NCBI GenBank assembly: GCA_000827495.1
Contig: KN817529.1
Location: forward strand, 186,001 to 250,000
From: Hypholoma sublateritium FD-334 SS-4
Lineage: Eukaryota; Basidiomycota; Agaricomycetes; Agaricales; Strophariaceae
Reading direction: 5' to 3'
Length of the DNA: 64,000 bases
This document shows, piece after piece, positions 34,555 to 46,004 of this stretch (positions are counted from its first letter, which is position 1; each line of letters starts with the position of its first letter). A program made the translations under genes and the position numbers. The notes under the pieces are model-generated. The model did not search any database, was not told where the DNA came from, and worked only from the letters and a program-made list of their open reading frames with translations.

Positions 34555-35735
34555 ATGCCTTACAATATTGAAAGACCGTCTACGCCACCCAACAGAAACA
34601 CTGATCCTTCCCAAGTGCACACAACGCCAGAGCATGTCAAACAAATCGAAATCAACAGGCTGAAAGGTTTGTTTTCTCGTGCATACTAGTTTTCAGCAGA
34701 TAAAGCTCACGCGGTTGTTCCGCAGCTAAAGCCGCTCAACGCCAGAAAGAGCAGGCAGCCTCCTCATCGTCTTCGGTGAACCCAAATAATAAGAGGCCGC
34801 TGACTGTCACTCCAGCAGGCCAGCACTCTCCCACTGGACCCGTCGCGTCGTCCTCCAAACCACTGCAACGCGACACACGACTGGGGACATACTTTGAATA
34901 TGATTTATCAAAGATGGTGAATTCGAAGGGAGGATTTCTCATGGAGGATGGCAAGAAGCTCGATGAAGACATGAGACGCAAGGAAGCCGAACGCGAGAAC
35001 CAACGAAATGTACATAACATGGATATCCGTGAGCGTCATCACAGTCTACTTTCGTTCATTTACTTACTGTGATATACTACAGCAATGTTTCTTGACCCTG
35101 ACATGAATCCAAAATGTCGCGAATGTCAATCTATGGATATCGACCCAAGTTTCATGAAGGTGTTTAATTGCCTTGTTTGCAAGTCTTGCCAGCGCGACGT
35201 GCCCGAAAAGTACAGTCTCCTCACCAAGACGGAATGCAAAGAGGTAAGGATATTGAATCATTGTTGCGTTAAATTCACATATTGACATGCGATCAAGGAT
35301 TATCTGCTAACAGACCGTAGGTTCGCCCTCTCTGGATGTTTGGGTCAGTGCCGCTAACAATACTCTCCAGCTGAGCTCAGAGACGAAGAAGCCATGCCGC
35401 ATCTTCTCAAAGCCAATCCGCACGCATCCACATATGCGAACATGATGCTATACCTCCGATATCAAGTTGAGGAATTTGCTTGGAAAAAATGGGGCTCAGC
35501 GGAGGCTTTGGATACTGAATTTGACAAACGCGCTGCAGAAAAGAAGAAAAAGAAGAATAAAAAGTTTGAACAGGGTCTGCGAGACTTGCGCAAACGCACA
35601 AAAGAAGGAGTCTGGCAGCGGCGAAAGGACGCAGAACACAAGCACATCTTCAGTTCCGTCCAAGGGCTATCTAACGGCGTTGGCGAACAAGTTTGCCACG
35701 AATGTGGCTTCACAATTGAAGTCGAAGAGTTGTGA
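34555..35735 (+). CDS. DNA repair protein XPA/Rad14
   Basis: Damage-verification and scaffold protein of nucleotide excision repair. The N-terminus (MPYNIERPSTPPNRNTDP) has a basic helix, then KPLQRDTRLGTYFEYDLSKM and NSKGGFLMEDGKK. The zinc finger is C-x2-C (CREC) then CLVC-KSC, in FNCLVCKSCQRDV. The minimal DNA-binding domain continues with [40 protein letters not shown] and VEEFAWKKWGSAEALDTEFD. The exon coding DYLLTDP is about 19 nt. A Lys-rich tract (AEKKKKKNKK) and a C-terminal QVCHECGFTIEVEEL follow, the latter typical of fungal Rad14. Splicing is consistent from 34555 to the stop at 35735. Confidence 0.96.
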
Positions 35736-36424
35736 AGCTTGGAAGATTTACCCGTCTACAAAAAACCATGCGTACTCATCCTTATTTCTACCATTAAGGC
35801 AAAGTCGGTTACAGGAGGGTCCACATTTGGCGTCGCTCAGACACATGAGCAAGTTTTCATCTGATCTCTACCCCCCGATTTCATGGTGCAACATCAACGC
35901 AATCTCTCTCCCAAAATGTGAATGACAAGCCATCCAAAACCTACCATTTAACTCTGGGCATGGTTTATGTGGGTGGCAAATTCAAGGCAAATCAGGCACG
36001 GAGCGAACAGTGTCATCTTGTGGTTGTTATCACAGGCAATTCAGCAGATTTCACAGGCCAGTTGCCGTCAGTAGTTGCGAATGTGCTTCCACCTTGCACT
36101 CAGCTCACATGTAGTAATAATTATGTGCAATTAAATCAATCGTACTGGTCGACTTTTGAGTTCTTGCTGCAACTTGGCTGCAACTTGGCTGCAACTGTAT
36201 GTAGGAACCGGGATCATAAGACTGCCGAACCGGTGCTACATGCGGTCCGTTTCCCGGGAACGTGGTTCTGTAGGGATGCCGCCATTGCTACAACTCCGTG
36301 TTACTTACTCCCTTGCAACCACTAGAAATCTGCCTCGTATAAGTAGTCCTCAGGCGCAAACGACTGCTCGAGCTCTCTTCCGATATAACTTCTGCTCACA
36401 TCGCACACTCTTCTTTTCGCTATC
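35736..36424. other. Intergenic between XPA and thioesterase genes
   Basis: No gene supported. An 11-bp unit (CTGCAACTTGG) is repeated almost three times at 36167-36196. The ~80 bp before 36425 are CT-rich and are the likely thioesterase promoter and leader. Confidence 0.45.
36167..36196. repeat. Short tandem repeat, 11-bp unit
   Basis: CTGCAACTTGG at 36167-36177 and 36178-36188, then a partial copy CTGCAACT at 36189-36196. It lies in intergenic DNA, about 230 bp upstream of the thioesterase start. Confidence 0.85.
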
Positions 36425-37993
36425 ATGTCGGATTCAGAAGAAGTTAGCAGCTTGAATCAAGCTGAACACGAGCAAATCTCAACATCACTCGAGGTGGAGC
36501 AGATCGAAGTGAACTTGTTTCGCTCCAAGTCGCTTTGGCTACCTATGCGTGCTCGAGGAGTGTTCGGAGGGTAGGTATTGCGACACTTTGTGCGCAATAT
36601 TGACAGACATTGACCGAGGAACTTGTTTTCCATAGCCAGGTCATTAGCCAAGCGCTCGTATCTGCCACCAATTGTGTAAATCCTGCTCTAGCCCTTCATG
36701 TGAGCATTTTATTCCGTAATATTCTGGCCACACACATACTCACCGGCGCTTAATTTAACAGTCACTGCATGTATGTTTGCTTCTGGCATCCCTGTTTCCG
36801 TCTCTATTTTCTCAAGCCGCTTGCACAATTAGTGCTACTTCCTCACAAGTGGATCGCCGTCGACACCAATTATCTACAGCGTCGAGCGACTACGCGAGGG
36901 AAAATCCTATGCCACCCGCTCTGTGAAGGCGGTACAGAACGGCAACATCATCTTTATCATGCTCTGCTCGTTCCAAAAGCCTGAGCCCTGGCAGCCTAAA
37001 CACCAGTGGACCATGCCTGTCGTACCGCGTCCAGAGGAATGCCAAGATGAAGAGTCGAGCTATTTGCGTGTCATCCAGGATCCAAAGTCACACCCGAAGC
37101 TCGTGGAATTCTTCCAGGAGAGACTGACTGTAAGCTTGGACGCTTTGAGCTTTGATAAATATTATTGAACTCGACCTACTCAGGAACGCGTACGCAGCCC
37201 TATTTATGTGAAGTTGGCCAAGTCCCACCACATAGACAAGGAGGGGGTAGTCCGCTATATGTATTGGATGAAAGTTCGCGATACGCCTAAATACGAACCG
37301 CCTTTCCAGAAGGTTAGCCGCTCTGTTTCTTGAAGTCCGACATAATGGTTAATAATACGTCATGTCAAGTGCATCCTAGGGTACATCTCCGACATGCATT
37401 TGTATGTTATGACACGCTCTAGTGACAGGCGATTGGAACTGAGATTATTCTTCCACAGTATTGCTTCGGCATCACGCATCATGAAATTGAAGCGGGGAGG
37501 AACTGGTCCTGACGGGCTGAGCATGCTTGTAAGTGTGACACCTTCTCCATACTGTTCCACCAATGCTGAACTCGTCTCGATACCAGTCCACAATTGACCA
37601 TGCGATTTGGTATTACAGGTGAAATAGTGCATGCCTCATTCCGTGGAGTAAGGTCTGAAGCTGTCCAATCTTCTAGCAATGACTTCGACGCTGCCGACTG
37701 GCTGCTTTATGAAGTATGACCCTACATTTTCTACTCCGGACATTACTGAGCCCTGCTGACTTTTTCTTCGTGCTTTCTAGATGGACTGCCCATCCGCAGG
37801 CTCAGGTCGCGCAATCGTACATGGACGGGTATGTAGCATGCTTCACTTGCGTCACACAGTTACCTCATTGCCTCGTTTCATCCACCAGATATTCGCCAGG
37901 GACGGCACTCTGGTCGCAGTGACCTCGCAAGAAGGCGTTATACGTGCCAATATTCGGGGACCTGCCGAACCCAAACCCTCCCCGAAGCTATAA
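36425..37993 (+). CDS. Acyl-CoA thioesterase II type (peroxisomal Tes1/ACOT8 family)
   Basis: Double hot-dog thioesterase that hydrolyses acyl-CoAs, in fungi typically in peroxisomes. Exon 1 (36425-36570) ends in ARGVFGG; exon 2 (36636-36699) gives QVISQALVSATNCVNPALAL; a 9-nt exon (36762-36770) gives Ser-Leu-His; exon 4 starts at 36833 with CYFLTSGSP. Later blocks are VERLREGKSYATRSVKAVQN, MYWMKVRDTPKYEPPFQKC, LSTIDHAIWYYS, DFDAADWLLYEMDCPSAGSG and VHGRIFARDGTLVAVTSQEG. The last two match the second hot-dog domain of ACOT8/TesB. The C-terminus ends PKPSPKL; PKL is a possible but weak variant of the peroxisomal PTS1 tripeptide, so location is inferred mostly from family. Confidence 0.95.
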
Positions 37994-40649
37994 GCATCCC
38001 TATACCCTCACCCTCCTTACATCTTCATTCTACTCGGAATACCAATTTTATAGATCTATTTTCTTCCAGGTCTTCTGACAGACTGGTTATACTTATCGCC
38101 TAATTCCATGCGTCCATCATAGTTATCCACCATATGTACCTCGAGCATATTTAAATAATGTAGAATGCTAATAGATATAATAGAGCTTCACAGTCATCGT
38201 GGAGATATTCCGTCATATCTTCGTTCTTTGCATTGGCGCATTCCGATACATCAATATGCAAAACTCCATCCCTCATCACAATTCCAACAAATTCAAGTGC
38301 AGGATGTCATATCCTCCAAAAGCCAGCATGTCGAAACTTGCTCCAAGCTGTAGCCTCATCGAGATACCATTGTCTTCAGATGCGTATCTGAGTCGGGCGC
38401 AGCTATTTTAATCCCTTTCGAATGCACAGTTCCTGTCTGTTAATTGTCTCTGCGTCTGCTTCTCTGTCACCTCATCGCAACATTCCGAGGCAGACTATTC
38501 TAGCGATGTTCTGACGTGTCAGTAACATGCGTCTCCTATGGGCAAGGTCGAGGACACCGCCCATCCTTGGATCGCGCTGGGGCCAGAGGCACTTGACGAG
38601 TCTTGAATTTTGGGCGCCTAATTCAATCCATCACTCATCGTGCGCGAGCGCGTAACATGCACTCGCTCAAATTCGAACAAGAACGACGGCCAACTGGGCA
38701 GCTCCCGTGCTAAGTATCACTGCGGCGCGTATTTACAGATGCGGCTAGTTTCTATATTTTTACCCCCTCGTCAATTGCGTTGACGGGTCATTATCATTAT
38801 CAAATTACAAAGGGCGGATAAAGGCGTACGTGAACATTATGTTAATCTTGCATCACGCATGGAAGCTTAAAGCAGGACGTTCGACGGGATCGCGCACGGC
38901 TGTGCATGCGCGCGTGCCGCGCGTGGGACGCCAAGGCAGAGACAGCGCACACAAGCGCCCAGGCGGAGAACAAGAGCGTGAAAATTCGGTATGAGAATTA
39001 TCGCGAAAAAACCATGGAGTGGATACTAGGCTATTGCGCTATCCGTATAATTAAATCTACAATCTACGTGAGGCTAACGTTATCATCGTACACTCGCTAG
39101 CCCACCCGGCAGTGCACGCCTGGTATACTTAAACGATGTCGACATCTGATCGAATGTCAGTTAATAGTCCTTACGACAGGACTGAACAATAGACAAGTGT
39201 CTATGTATTACTCACTTACATACGACGCGCGTATCTCGATTTTCGAGCCTTGATTAATGTAATGGCTTCTTATCCGCAGCGCTGGGGAAGGCCGGAGCAC
39301 CAGATGGGCGCGCGCCCACGCGACGTGCGAAGCGGGGACTTGCGCGCAGAAGCACGTACGCTCGAGGTAATTGTCCGTATACTAGTCGAGGCCGGCGAAT
39401 CCTTGGGCCAGAGCTGCCGGCGCCGTCTCCAGACTACGCGCGCAGCGGCCCGGACATCTGCGCGTCGCTGCCCGGCCGCGCGATGAATTCGCGATCGTGC
39501 TGTCGAATATTATTGACGCGCAACGGTACCGCCGCCGCGCAGCCTCGGCAGCTCCAGCCATCGGACTCGTAGCAGCAAAGCAGTAGCAGTAGCACCACGG
39601 AGCGACGACGCTGGCATGCCACCGATCGTAATGCAACCCATTGGCATAATACGTCGCCGCAACGCTGCGCCCCATGGCCAGGCCCGACCCTGCCGCGGTC
39701 ACGGCAGCCTGCAGATCGCCCACAGCACAGCACAGCACAGGGCCCGTCCGTGTGCAGCAGCAGCACTACCTCCGCCCCTTGTCCTCGTCGCGTCCAAACA
39801 CAAAGCACAAAGCAGGAGACTAGAAGTTACAAAGCAGCAGGCGGCCACTAGTAGTACGCACTTGTCGCGTTGCCACGCAGCGCACGCGAGCCGGAAAAGC
39901 CCAGCCAGAGCAGAAATACAAAGTCCCGCTGGGCCGCCGCTCTATCGACGTGGGTGCGCGAAGAAGCGCGCCCAGCTGGACCCTGGCACCAGGGCGCCGA
40001 AACGCTATTGTTCGCAAATAGGGAATCGTCGGATATGGGCCGTTCGTCCCTCTAATTCTGACGTGGAGGCAAATGGTGCCGTAAACGAATGTGGCAAGTG
40101 CCATATGCAAGTGTGGATCGCTACGGCGCAGACATGGGTGCATTCTTAATGAAACCCCAGCAAGTGGGGCCGGGGAATTGCGAATAATACGTGTGGGACG
40201 TGCGCATTTTCACACTCGGCATTTTCTTCTGGAATGCAGGAGCTCGGAATTCGCCTGAACGAAGGGCGTTCTGCGCACGGAAATGAGGAAATGTGAATTG
40301 TCCAAGCGGGAGCCAAGAAAATGGAGTCACACGATGGCGAGTCAGAATGACTGTACGCGCAGAACTAACCGCAAATTTACATTCGCATCTCAACTGTCTG
40401 TGAATGCCTAAGGCTATGGTGATTACAGGGACGATACATTGTGCCATCCGCCAGAGTAGTACAATCCATGTCAAAGAGCCATTTTCAAGGAAACAAGAAA
40501 GAGAATGCAAGACGAATAGAGCTTTCGGGACCGAGGTGTATGCCGCGTGCACTACGAAAATGCACAGGGTGTGAGGGAGAGCGTTTGAGAGCGAGCGACA
40601 GATGATGTATAACGCAGTGTAACCTAAGACAAGATGGGGTGTCTGTGAC
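37994..40649. other. 2.7-kb region without a supported gene
   Basis: After the thioesterase 3' flank I see no gene. From about 39250 to 40150 GC rises and there are CAG/CACAG-type short repeats (about 39570-39620 and 39718-39745). The long frames there are CG-rich, Arg/Ala-heavy and overlap on both strands, which is typical of non-coding GC-rich DNA. The segment 40121-40649 is antisense to a spurious frame that overlaps the S27 gene. Confidence 0.4.
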
Positions 40650-41133
40650 TTAGTTCTTTTTACGGAACGAGCAACCTGGAGAGAGGAATGGATGAGGACG
40701 TGAAACAGAAAAGAGGGCGATTTGTCGAGACACGCACCTTCGGTCAACCTTGCCTTTCCTCCCGTGGGCTGGCACAACACGCTTGTGCACGATGGGCAGA
40801 CGACAACGGTCTGGGCATGCGAAAAGACGGTGGTGATGGCGAAGCAGCCTGCACGAAAAAACGAGGAAGCCATGAGCATGAGCGATCGCGGAGAAACATG
40901 GAGGCAGGGAGATGGATGGATGGACGATGATTGGACGACATGGGGAGCGGGGGACGATCTACTCACCGGGACACTTTACGTCCATGAAGTACGAGTTGGG
41001 GGACTGCACAAGACGCTTGAGTTTGTGCTGCTTGGCCTCATGCTCAGCGGAGGGGTGGAGGAGATCAACAGCGAGAGTCTTTTGGGGGGTGGTCAGACAT
41101 GCGGGGTGTACTAGAGATTTTGGGACGCACCAT
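40650..41133 (-). CDS. 40S ribosomal protein S27 (eS27)
   Basis: Small-subunit ribosomal protein with a zinc ribbon. Four coding exons are 41131-41133 (ATG alone), 40967-41078, 40738-40848 and 40650-40675; they total 252 nt, 83 residues. The sequence reads [78 protein letters not shown]. The zinc ligands are CPGC and CPSC. Identity with eS27 proteins is near full length. The intron directly after the ATG is 52 nt, an arrangement often seen in ribosomal protein genes. A long open frame on the same strand (40121-40966) runs through introns and is not the real product. Confidence 0.96.
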
Positions 41134-41709
41134 GGTTGATAGGCGGGGACCTTTTTTTTTGTTTGCGGGCTGACGCTGCGAGCTTCGAGGCGGGCTTCAA
41201 GTTGTGTGGATAGTGCTAAACAAGGTTTGGGCGGAATTCAAGCGGAGATTGAATCTCTCGGCATCCCGATCGTGGTACGGCGATGGCGCCTGGCAGGGCT
41301 GAAACGCTGGAAGATCAGAACCAGCGGACTGGATCAGAAGGTATTTTTTGGGCAACAAAAGCATCGGCAAGGCAGAGACAATAAGTGCGAATACAAGGGC
41401 AGTGTGGGAGGGGCCTATTGTCGTAAGAGGACGGCACGTGGTGCAATTGTCCTTGTACTGCTGCGAGGACAGTGGTTATAAACGCGGGCTGGAGGGCTCA
41501 TCCAGCAGGACCCGGTTTCCTTCTCTCGCATCCGCTCGACACTGGTCTCATATTAATCTCACGCCCCTATTCCCCAGCCGCTCCTGTGCGTGATCGCGCC
41601 GCCCCGCCTCAATATAAACCACTGACGCCTTTGCACAGTTCCCCGTAGACCCTCTTCGTTACACCGCACGTCTTTATCGCCGGACGATATTTTTAACGCA
41701 TATCACGCA
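41134..41709. other. Divergent intergenic region between S27 and BTG genes
   Basis: 576 bp between divergent starts. A TATAAA-like element (caaTATAAAcc) at about 41613 lies roughly 95 bp upstream of the BTG start. A CT-rich stretch follows. No gene is seen. Confidence 0.5.
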
Positions 41710-42651
41710 ATGGCCTCTTCATCCGAGTCGCTCTCTCTCGCTGTCGCGCATGCAATCGCTTTCCTCACCGCCAAACTCCGGGACACCTATGCCCCCAACA
41801 CGCTCCTTAAGCTCCAGATGGTGCTCGAGGCAAACCTCACCGCCCACTACGCCCCATCCTGGGCGCCCAAGGACCCTGTGCGGGGCTCGGGCCGCCGCTG
41901 CATGACCCTCTCGCCCGACTGCCTGCCCCCGCGCCCCGTCTGGACCGCCTGCACCGCCGCCAACGTCCAGTGGTTCGACTGGATCGCCGCCCTCGGCAAC
42001 AACGAGTTCGATCTCTTCGTCGATCCCGGCTGCGTCGCGATCCGCTTCCGCGAGCAGATCATCAACGTCTGGGTTGAGCAGCCCGCTGCCCCCGTCGCAC
42101 CGCAGATCGCCGCGCCGGTCTTCAGCGCGCCCATGCTCCAGGCCGCGCTCCGCACCCAGCAGGCGCCACGCAAGACCTTCGCGCAGCGCGTGCTCGAGGA
42201 GGACCGCGAGGAGGAGGAGACTATTTTCACCATGCTCGCCGACGAGATCAGCGCGCCGACCTGGATGACGCCCATCCTCACGCAGTTCCCCATGCCCGGC
42301 CGCTCCACGTCGCCCATGTCCAGCATCTCCGAGCAGTCGCGCTGCAGCTCGCGCTCGTCCGACTCGAGCTCGTCCGGCTTCTCCTTCTCGTCCGCCGAGA
42401 CCGCGTCGTCGCGCACGTCTGCCGCGTCTACCAAGACCGGCGAGGTGAAGCAGTCCCGCAGGGAGCGCGCCCGCCAGGCCCGCGTCTTCGTCGACACGAG
42501 CAAGACCGACGTCACCCCCTACGACGGCGGGAAGACCACCGTACTCACGGGCGGTGTTATGCTCGGCGGCGGCAAACCCGCCGCCAAGCCGAGGAACCTG
42601 GCAGCACCCGCTGCTGCCACCGCAGGCAGCTGGCGCGCTGCCCGCGCTTAG
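41710..42651 (+). CDS. BTG/Tob anti-proliferative domain protein
   Basis: Single-exon gene, 313 residues. The N-terminal third fits the BTG/Tob fold. It starts with a helical AVAHAIAFLTAKLRDTYAPN; then YAPSWAPKDPVRGSGRRCMT (box A-like: Tyr, Trp, Pro, Gly-Ser-Gly); then FDWIAALGNNEFDLFVDPGC and VAIRFREQIINVWVEQ (box B-like). In animals these domains bind the Caf1/Ccr4-Not deadenylase and repress growth; in basidiomycetes the role is not known to me. The remaining 200 residues are Ala/Ser/Pro-rich with an acidic patch (EEDREEEE), a long Ser tract and a basic SRRERARQAR. GC at third positions is very high, unlike the intron-rich genes around it. Confidence 0.85.
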   Translation: MASSSESLSLAVAHAIAFLTAKLRDTYAPNTLLKLQMVLEANLTAHYAPSWAPKDPVRGSGRRCMTLSPDCLPPRPVWTACTAANVQWFDWIAALGNNEFDLFVDPGCVAIRFREQIINVWVEQPAAPVAPQIAAPVFSAPMLQAALRTQQAPRKTFAQRVLEEDREEEETIFTMLADEISAPTWMTPILTQFPMPGRSTSPMSSISEQSRCSSRSSDSSSSGFSFSSAETASSRTSAASTKTGEVKQSRRERARQARVFVDTSKTDVTPYDGGKTTVLTGGVMLGGGKPAAKPRNLAAPAAATAGSWRAARA

Positions 42652-45600
42652 ACGTGCGTACTGCTTTGCTGCAGTAGCACTTGTCGGCGACCACACATAT
42701 TTGCTACGACTCATTGAAGATAACTATCTATCTCTCTTGCGCTGTAACAGCGCAAGTGCATATCCAACGCCATTGCCACGAAACGCCCCGACCCGCGCAT
42801 GCTTTTTTCTATATCCATTCTGCCCATCGCACACCCACTTTTGTTCGCCAGCCGCACCACCCTTTCACGAAAAATACCATGCAACGACTTGACCCCGGAC
42901 ATTTTTCTATTCTCCGTCTCATAGCATTCCCTTCTTCTGTTCTTTACCCTATATTATCCCTTTTGCACGTTTGCATCTTATTTGTCCTCCGCATCTGCAT
43001 ACCAGTCTTGTCCCTACCATCATCGTCACCTGCATCTCCATCCTACGCATAACATGCCCGCATCCGGCCCCCAGTTCTCGCCGCTATCTTGATCCTAACG
43101 AAGCACGGGCTACCATACCGCTCCCCTATTTAATACATACCACACCCTATTTTATCCGCGCGCCGCGCCGTAATATCTATCTCTGTTCGCTGCGCGCCGC
43201 GACGCGGCGTCGCCCCTTCCGCTTTCTTCTATTCGTCCCCCGCACCCCGACTAACCAACCGCAACACCGCTGGCGATGACCTGCTGTACATAGTTCGTGT
43301 ATACACCCGTTGTACATAGCACCGCGCGTAACGCGCGCGAGAATCGATGATACCTGCCTGGTTCGCATGCAACTGCTGTTTCGACTCTTGGTCGTGTGAC
43401 TGCGCGCTGCACTGTGATCGACGGAGTCCGACCCAGCGGCTCGGTTGCGATGCGTTGGCCGCTGCTGTCCTTCAACTGCGGCGCCAAGTATGCATCGCCC
43501 GGCCCAATTCTTTTTTTTCAGTGAAGCTCGGCCTGTGGGTAGCTCGCCGAATGCAATTGAATGACAACGTTGGCGTAACCGTTGGGCGGCTATTAGTTGA
43601 CCAGAAAACTGTGAATATTTTGCTGCCGCCCGTTCTTCTGCGTATGCGGTCCGTCGAGTCGCAGGAGTGACGGCTATCCCGATCTGAGATGCCCTCTGTT
43701 CGTTGGCACAGTTAAAAAAAATTGCACAGTATGCAGCGCCTGCCTTAGTTCACAGAGTGACGCGTGTGTGCCAATCGTGTTCGGGCGCTCAGAAGGCGAA
43801 AAACCGTTCGAATTGGACTGTGGTGCTTTGAATGGTGGGGGTAAAGAAGCAGCGAGAGCAATTGTGGAATACGTGCTATTTACATGGCTTTTGTATTCAA
43901 AGGCTAGGCCTTCGCGTCCAGTAAAGTGACTGTAGGCGGCGTTCGCGAGACGAGAATGACGCGCGGCGCTACTTATTACGGGAATAAGTGACACTGGAAA
44001 ACCTGAAGTGGAGAGGTGACTAAAGCGTCATACGCGTACTAAGTATTTCGGCGTAGCATAATGCCCATCAGCGTCAACTGTGATGGTTTGCATCTCGGAA
44101 TGGCCGTCGAAGGCCGCCGCCGCAGCGCGGAGTAACGACAGGTAATGACCCGTCAGTGGGTGCAAAATTAACTCGGGCAGGAGATACAAAGGAGATATCT
44201 GTCGACTCTTCGATGACGCCCACGCTCGACCGATGACGATCACCCATTCGGGCGTACGCAAAAAGAGGCCCGGACGCAGCCGGTAAAGGCCGGTCTCTTT
44301 TGGAAATATGTGCCAAATATGTACGTATGTACTGGATTAGTACCGCCGATCAACCTACTTCCAGCAACGCGCGCGTAGCGTCGTCCGTGCGACGCCACTC
44401 CTGCACCGCGCGCTGTGGCCCCGCACGCAGATGAGCGTCGCGGGCGCGTGGACACGACGTCGACCGTTCTACGAGGTGGGTCGGGGGACCTCCATCCGCA
44501 TCCGCATCGCAGCGAGCGCCCCCGCGTGGCCGGGCTATGCGTGCTGTGTGCCGCTGGCTGGGTCGGTGACATCGATGGGGTATGCACATTCCCGGGTTCC
44601 GCCCGTTCCGCGCTCCATGGCGCGCTGCACCTGCCGCCTCGGTTGGCGCCTGATGCGGAGGGGATCAGCACTAGCCCTTTTTCTCTGCCGGCGAAAGGCC
44701 CCACAACGCGGAGGAGCAGCGAGGACACGGCCATAGCGGCGCGCTGCTGGGGCTGATGACGCTGGGCATATCCGCTGTGGGCGGTGTCGCGTTTCGAGGT
44801 GCTGACAGTTAGGAGGGCATTCAATGGTGCAAATCCGGAGTGACAAAACACACGTCGTCAGAGCCATCGATAAGCGATATGTTGGCACGGTGAATGTGAA
44901 CATCAGGCTTCGTTTGGACGTGGTGTATTTTTCTTGGAGATGTCCAAAGAGATACCCCAGAATGATAAAATAATATCCTTGGCGGCCTGATGCAGGAGGG
45001 TCAATTTCTCCAAGTACAAAGCTGATAGTTTTTGCTTTGAAGAGAAAACGGTAGTGAAAGTCGACCTCATGTGGCAATGTGCACTGAAAGAACTGAAAGA
45101 GGCCCAAGGATGTAATAGGTTAGGATACGCCGACTGTAGCGCTCCAATGTGGTGTCACCGCTTCGAGAGTGGATGATAGTTAGAACCCCCCTGTATATGT
45201 CAGGCAGCTCGAAACCCTACAGATCGCGTTATCATGATGTTACTGGCGTGTTCAGGAATATGAGAGCGCATTTTCGGTGTTCAAGGTTGAAGGAACTGGC
45301 ACAAACTGTTCAAATCAACAAACTGTGTGGCAAGCCTTACGTTTATGGGGTTGATTTGGGTAATCTCCGGAGCAGTCGTTCCGCGAAATCTGAATGGAGA
45401 AGGGACTGAGAAAATTGTGCACGTCTTGTGGATCTGGCCAACTTCTACCCGTCCACGCCTCCGTGTTTCCTGGGAGTGGAGGGGGAAAGCGAATATGCGG
45501 ACTGCTACACGGGCAGAGCTTTCCAAACCCACTCTGACGTGCGTTTTGAGGTCACATACCCCGCGCCAATTTTCGATAGTTCTATTTGTCTGCATAATTT

Positions 45601-46004
45601 TGACGCCATTCTTGGAGTGTCGCCTGAGGAGCCGCGGCGGAGAGGCGAGGATCCTGAAAAAACCACACCCATGATAATGGTCTTCGGTGTGTACACGACT
45701 TGAAGGGATGCATACTCCAGACTCCTCAGTCGAGACTCGAGGCAGGTTCTAGAAGGGTTTAGTCTTCAATGACAAGAATGAGCGGCGAGCGCGTCTGTCA
45801 CGTGTGGCTCAAACTCCCAAGTCGCATCCGACGTCATTGGAACCAAAGATGATGACCCCTTAGATTCGTGGAGCTAGCGCCCATGCATTGCTCCGAGCCT
45901 CCGTCAAACAACTGGGCATAATATATAAGACAACTTTTCTGCAGAGTATCAAATTTCTCACCGCCGCATATTTTCCCCATCCTTCCAACCAGCTTCAAGG
46001 AGCG
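42652..46004. other. 3.4-kb region without a supported gene
   Basis: The first ~600 bp are CT-rich and resemble a long 3' flank. On the minus strand, 44900-45107 is protein-like (KAKTISFVLGEIDPPASGRQ) but merges into a low-quality frame. On the plus strand, one frame at 45149-45703 is open apart from a single TGA at 45407-45409; its second half reads like real protein (FEVTYPAPIFDSSICLHNFD). I recognise neither. A TATA-like run (ATAATATATAAG) at about 45917-45929 probably serves the next gene. Confidence 0.4.

Noticed and set aside
39250..40150. Several overlapping long frames on both strands
   Set aside because: Composition follows local GC and CAG-type repeats; there is no recognisable domain and all six frames are similarly open.
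40121..40966. Long minus-strand frame of 281 codons
   Set aside because: It runs through introns of the S27 gene. Only the central part matches eS27, and that part is explained by exon 40738-40848. The rest has no homologue-like content.
41719..42714. 331-codon minus-strand frame opposite the BTG gene
   Set aside because: It is Gly/Arg/Ala-rich and antisense to a GC-rich coding exon with third-position bias, a common artefact. The plus strand carries the recognisable BTG domain.
44240..44851. 203-codon minus-strand frame in GC-rich DNA
   Set aside because: Arg/Ala/Pro-heavy, overlaps open frames on the other strand, and shows no family or splice signals.
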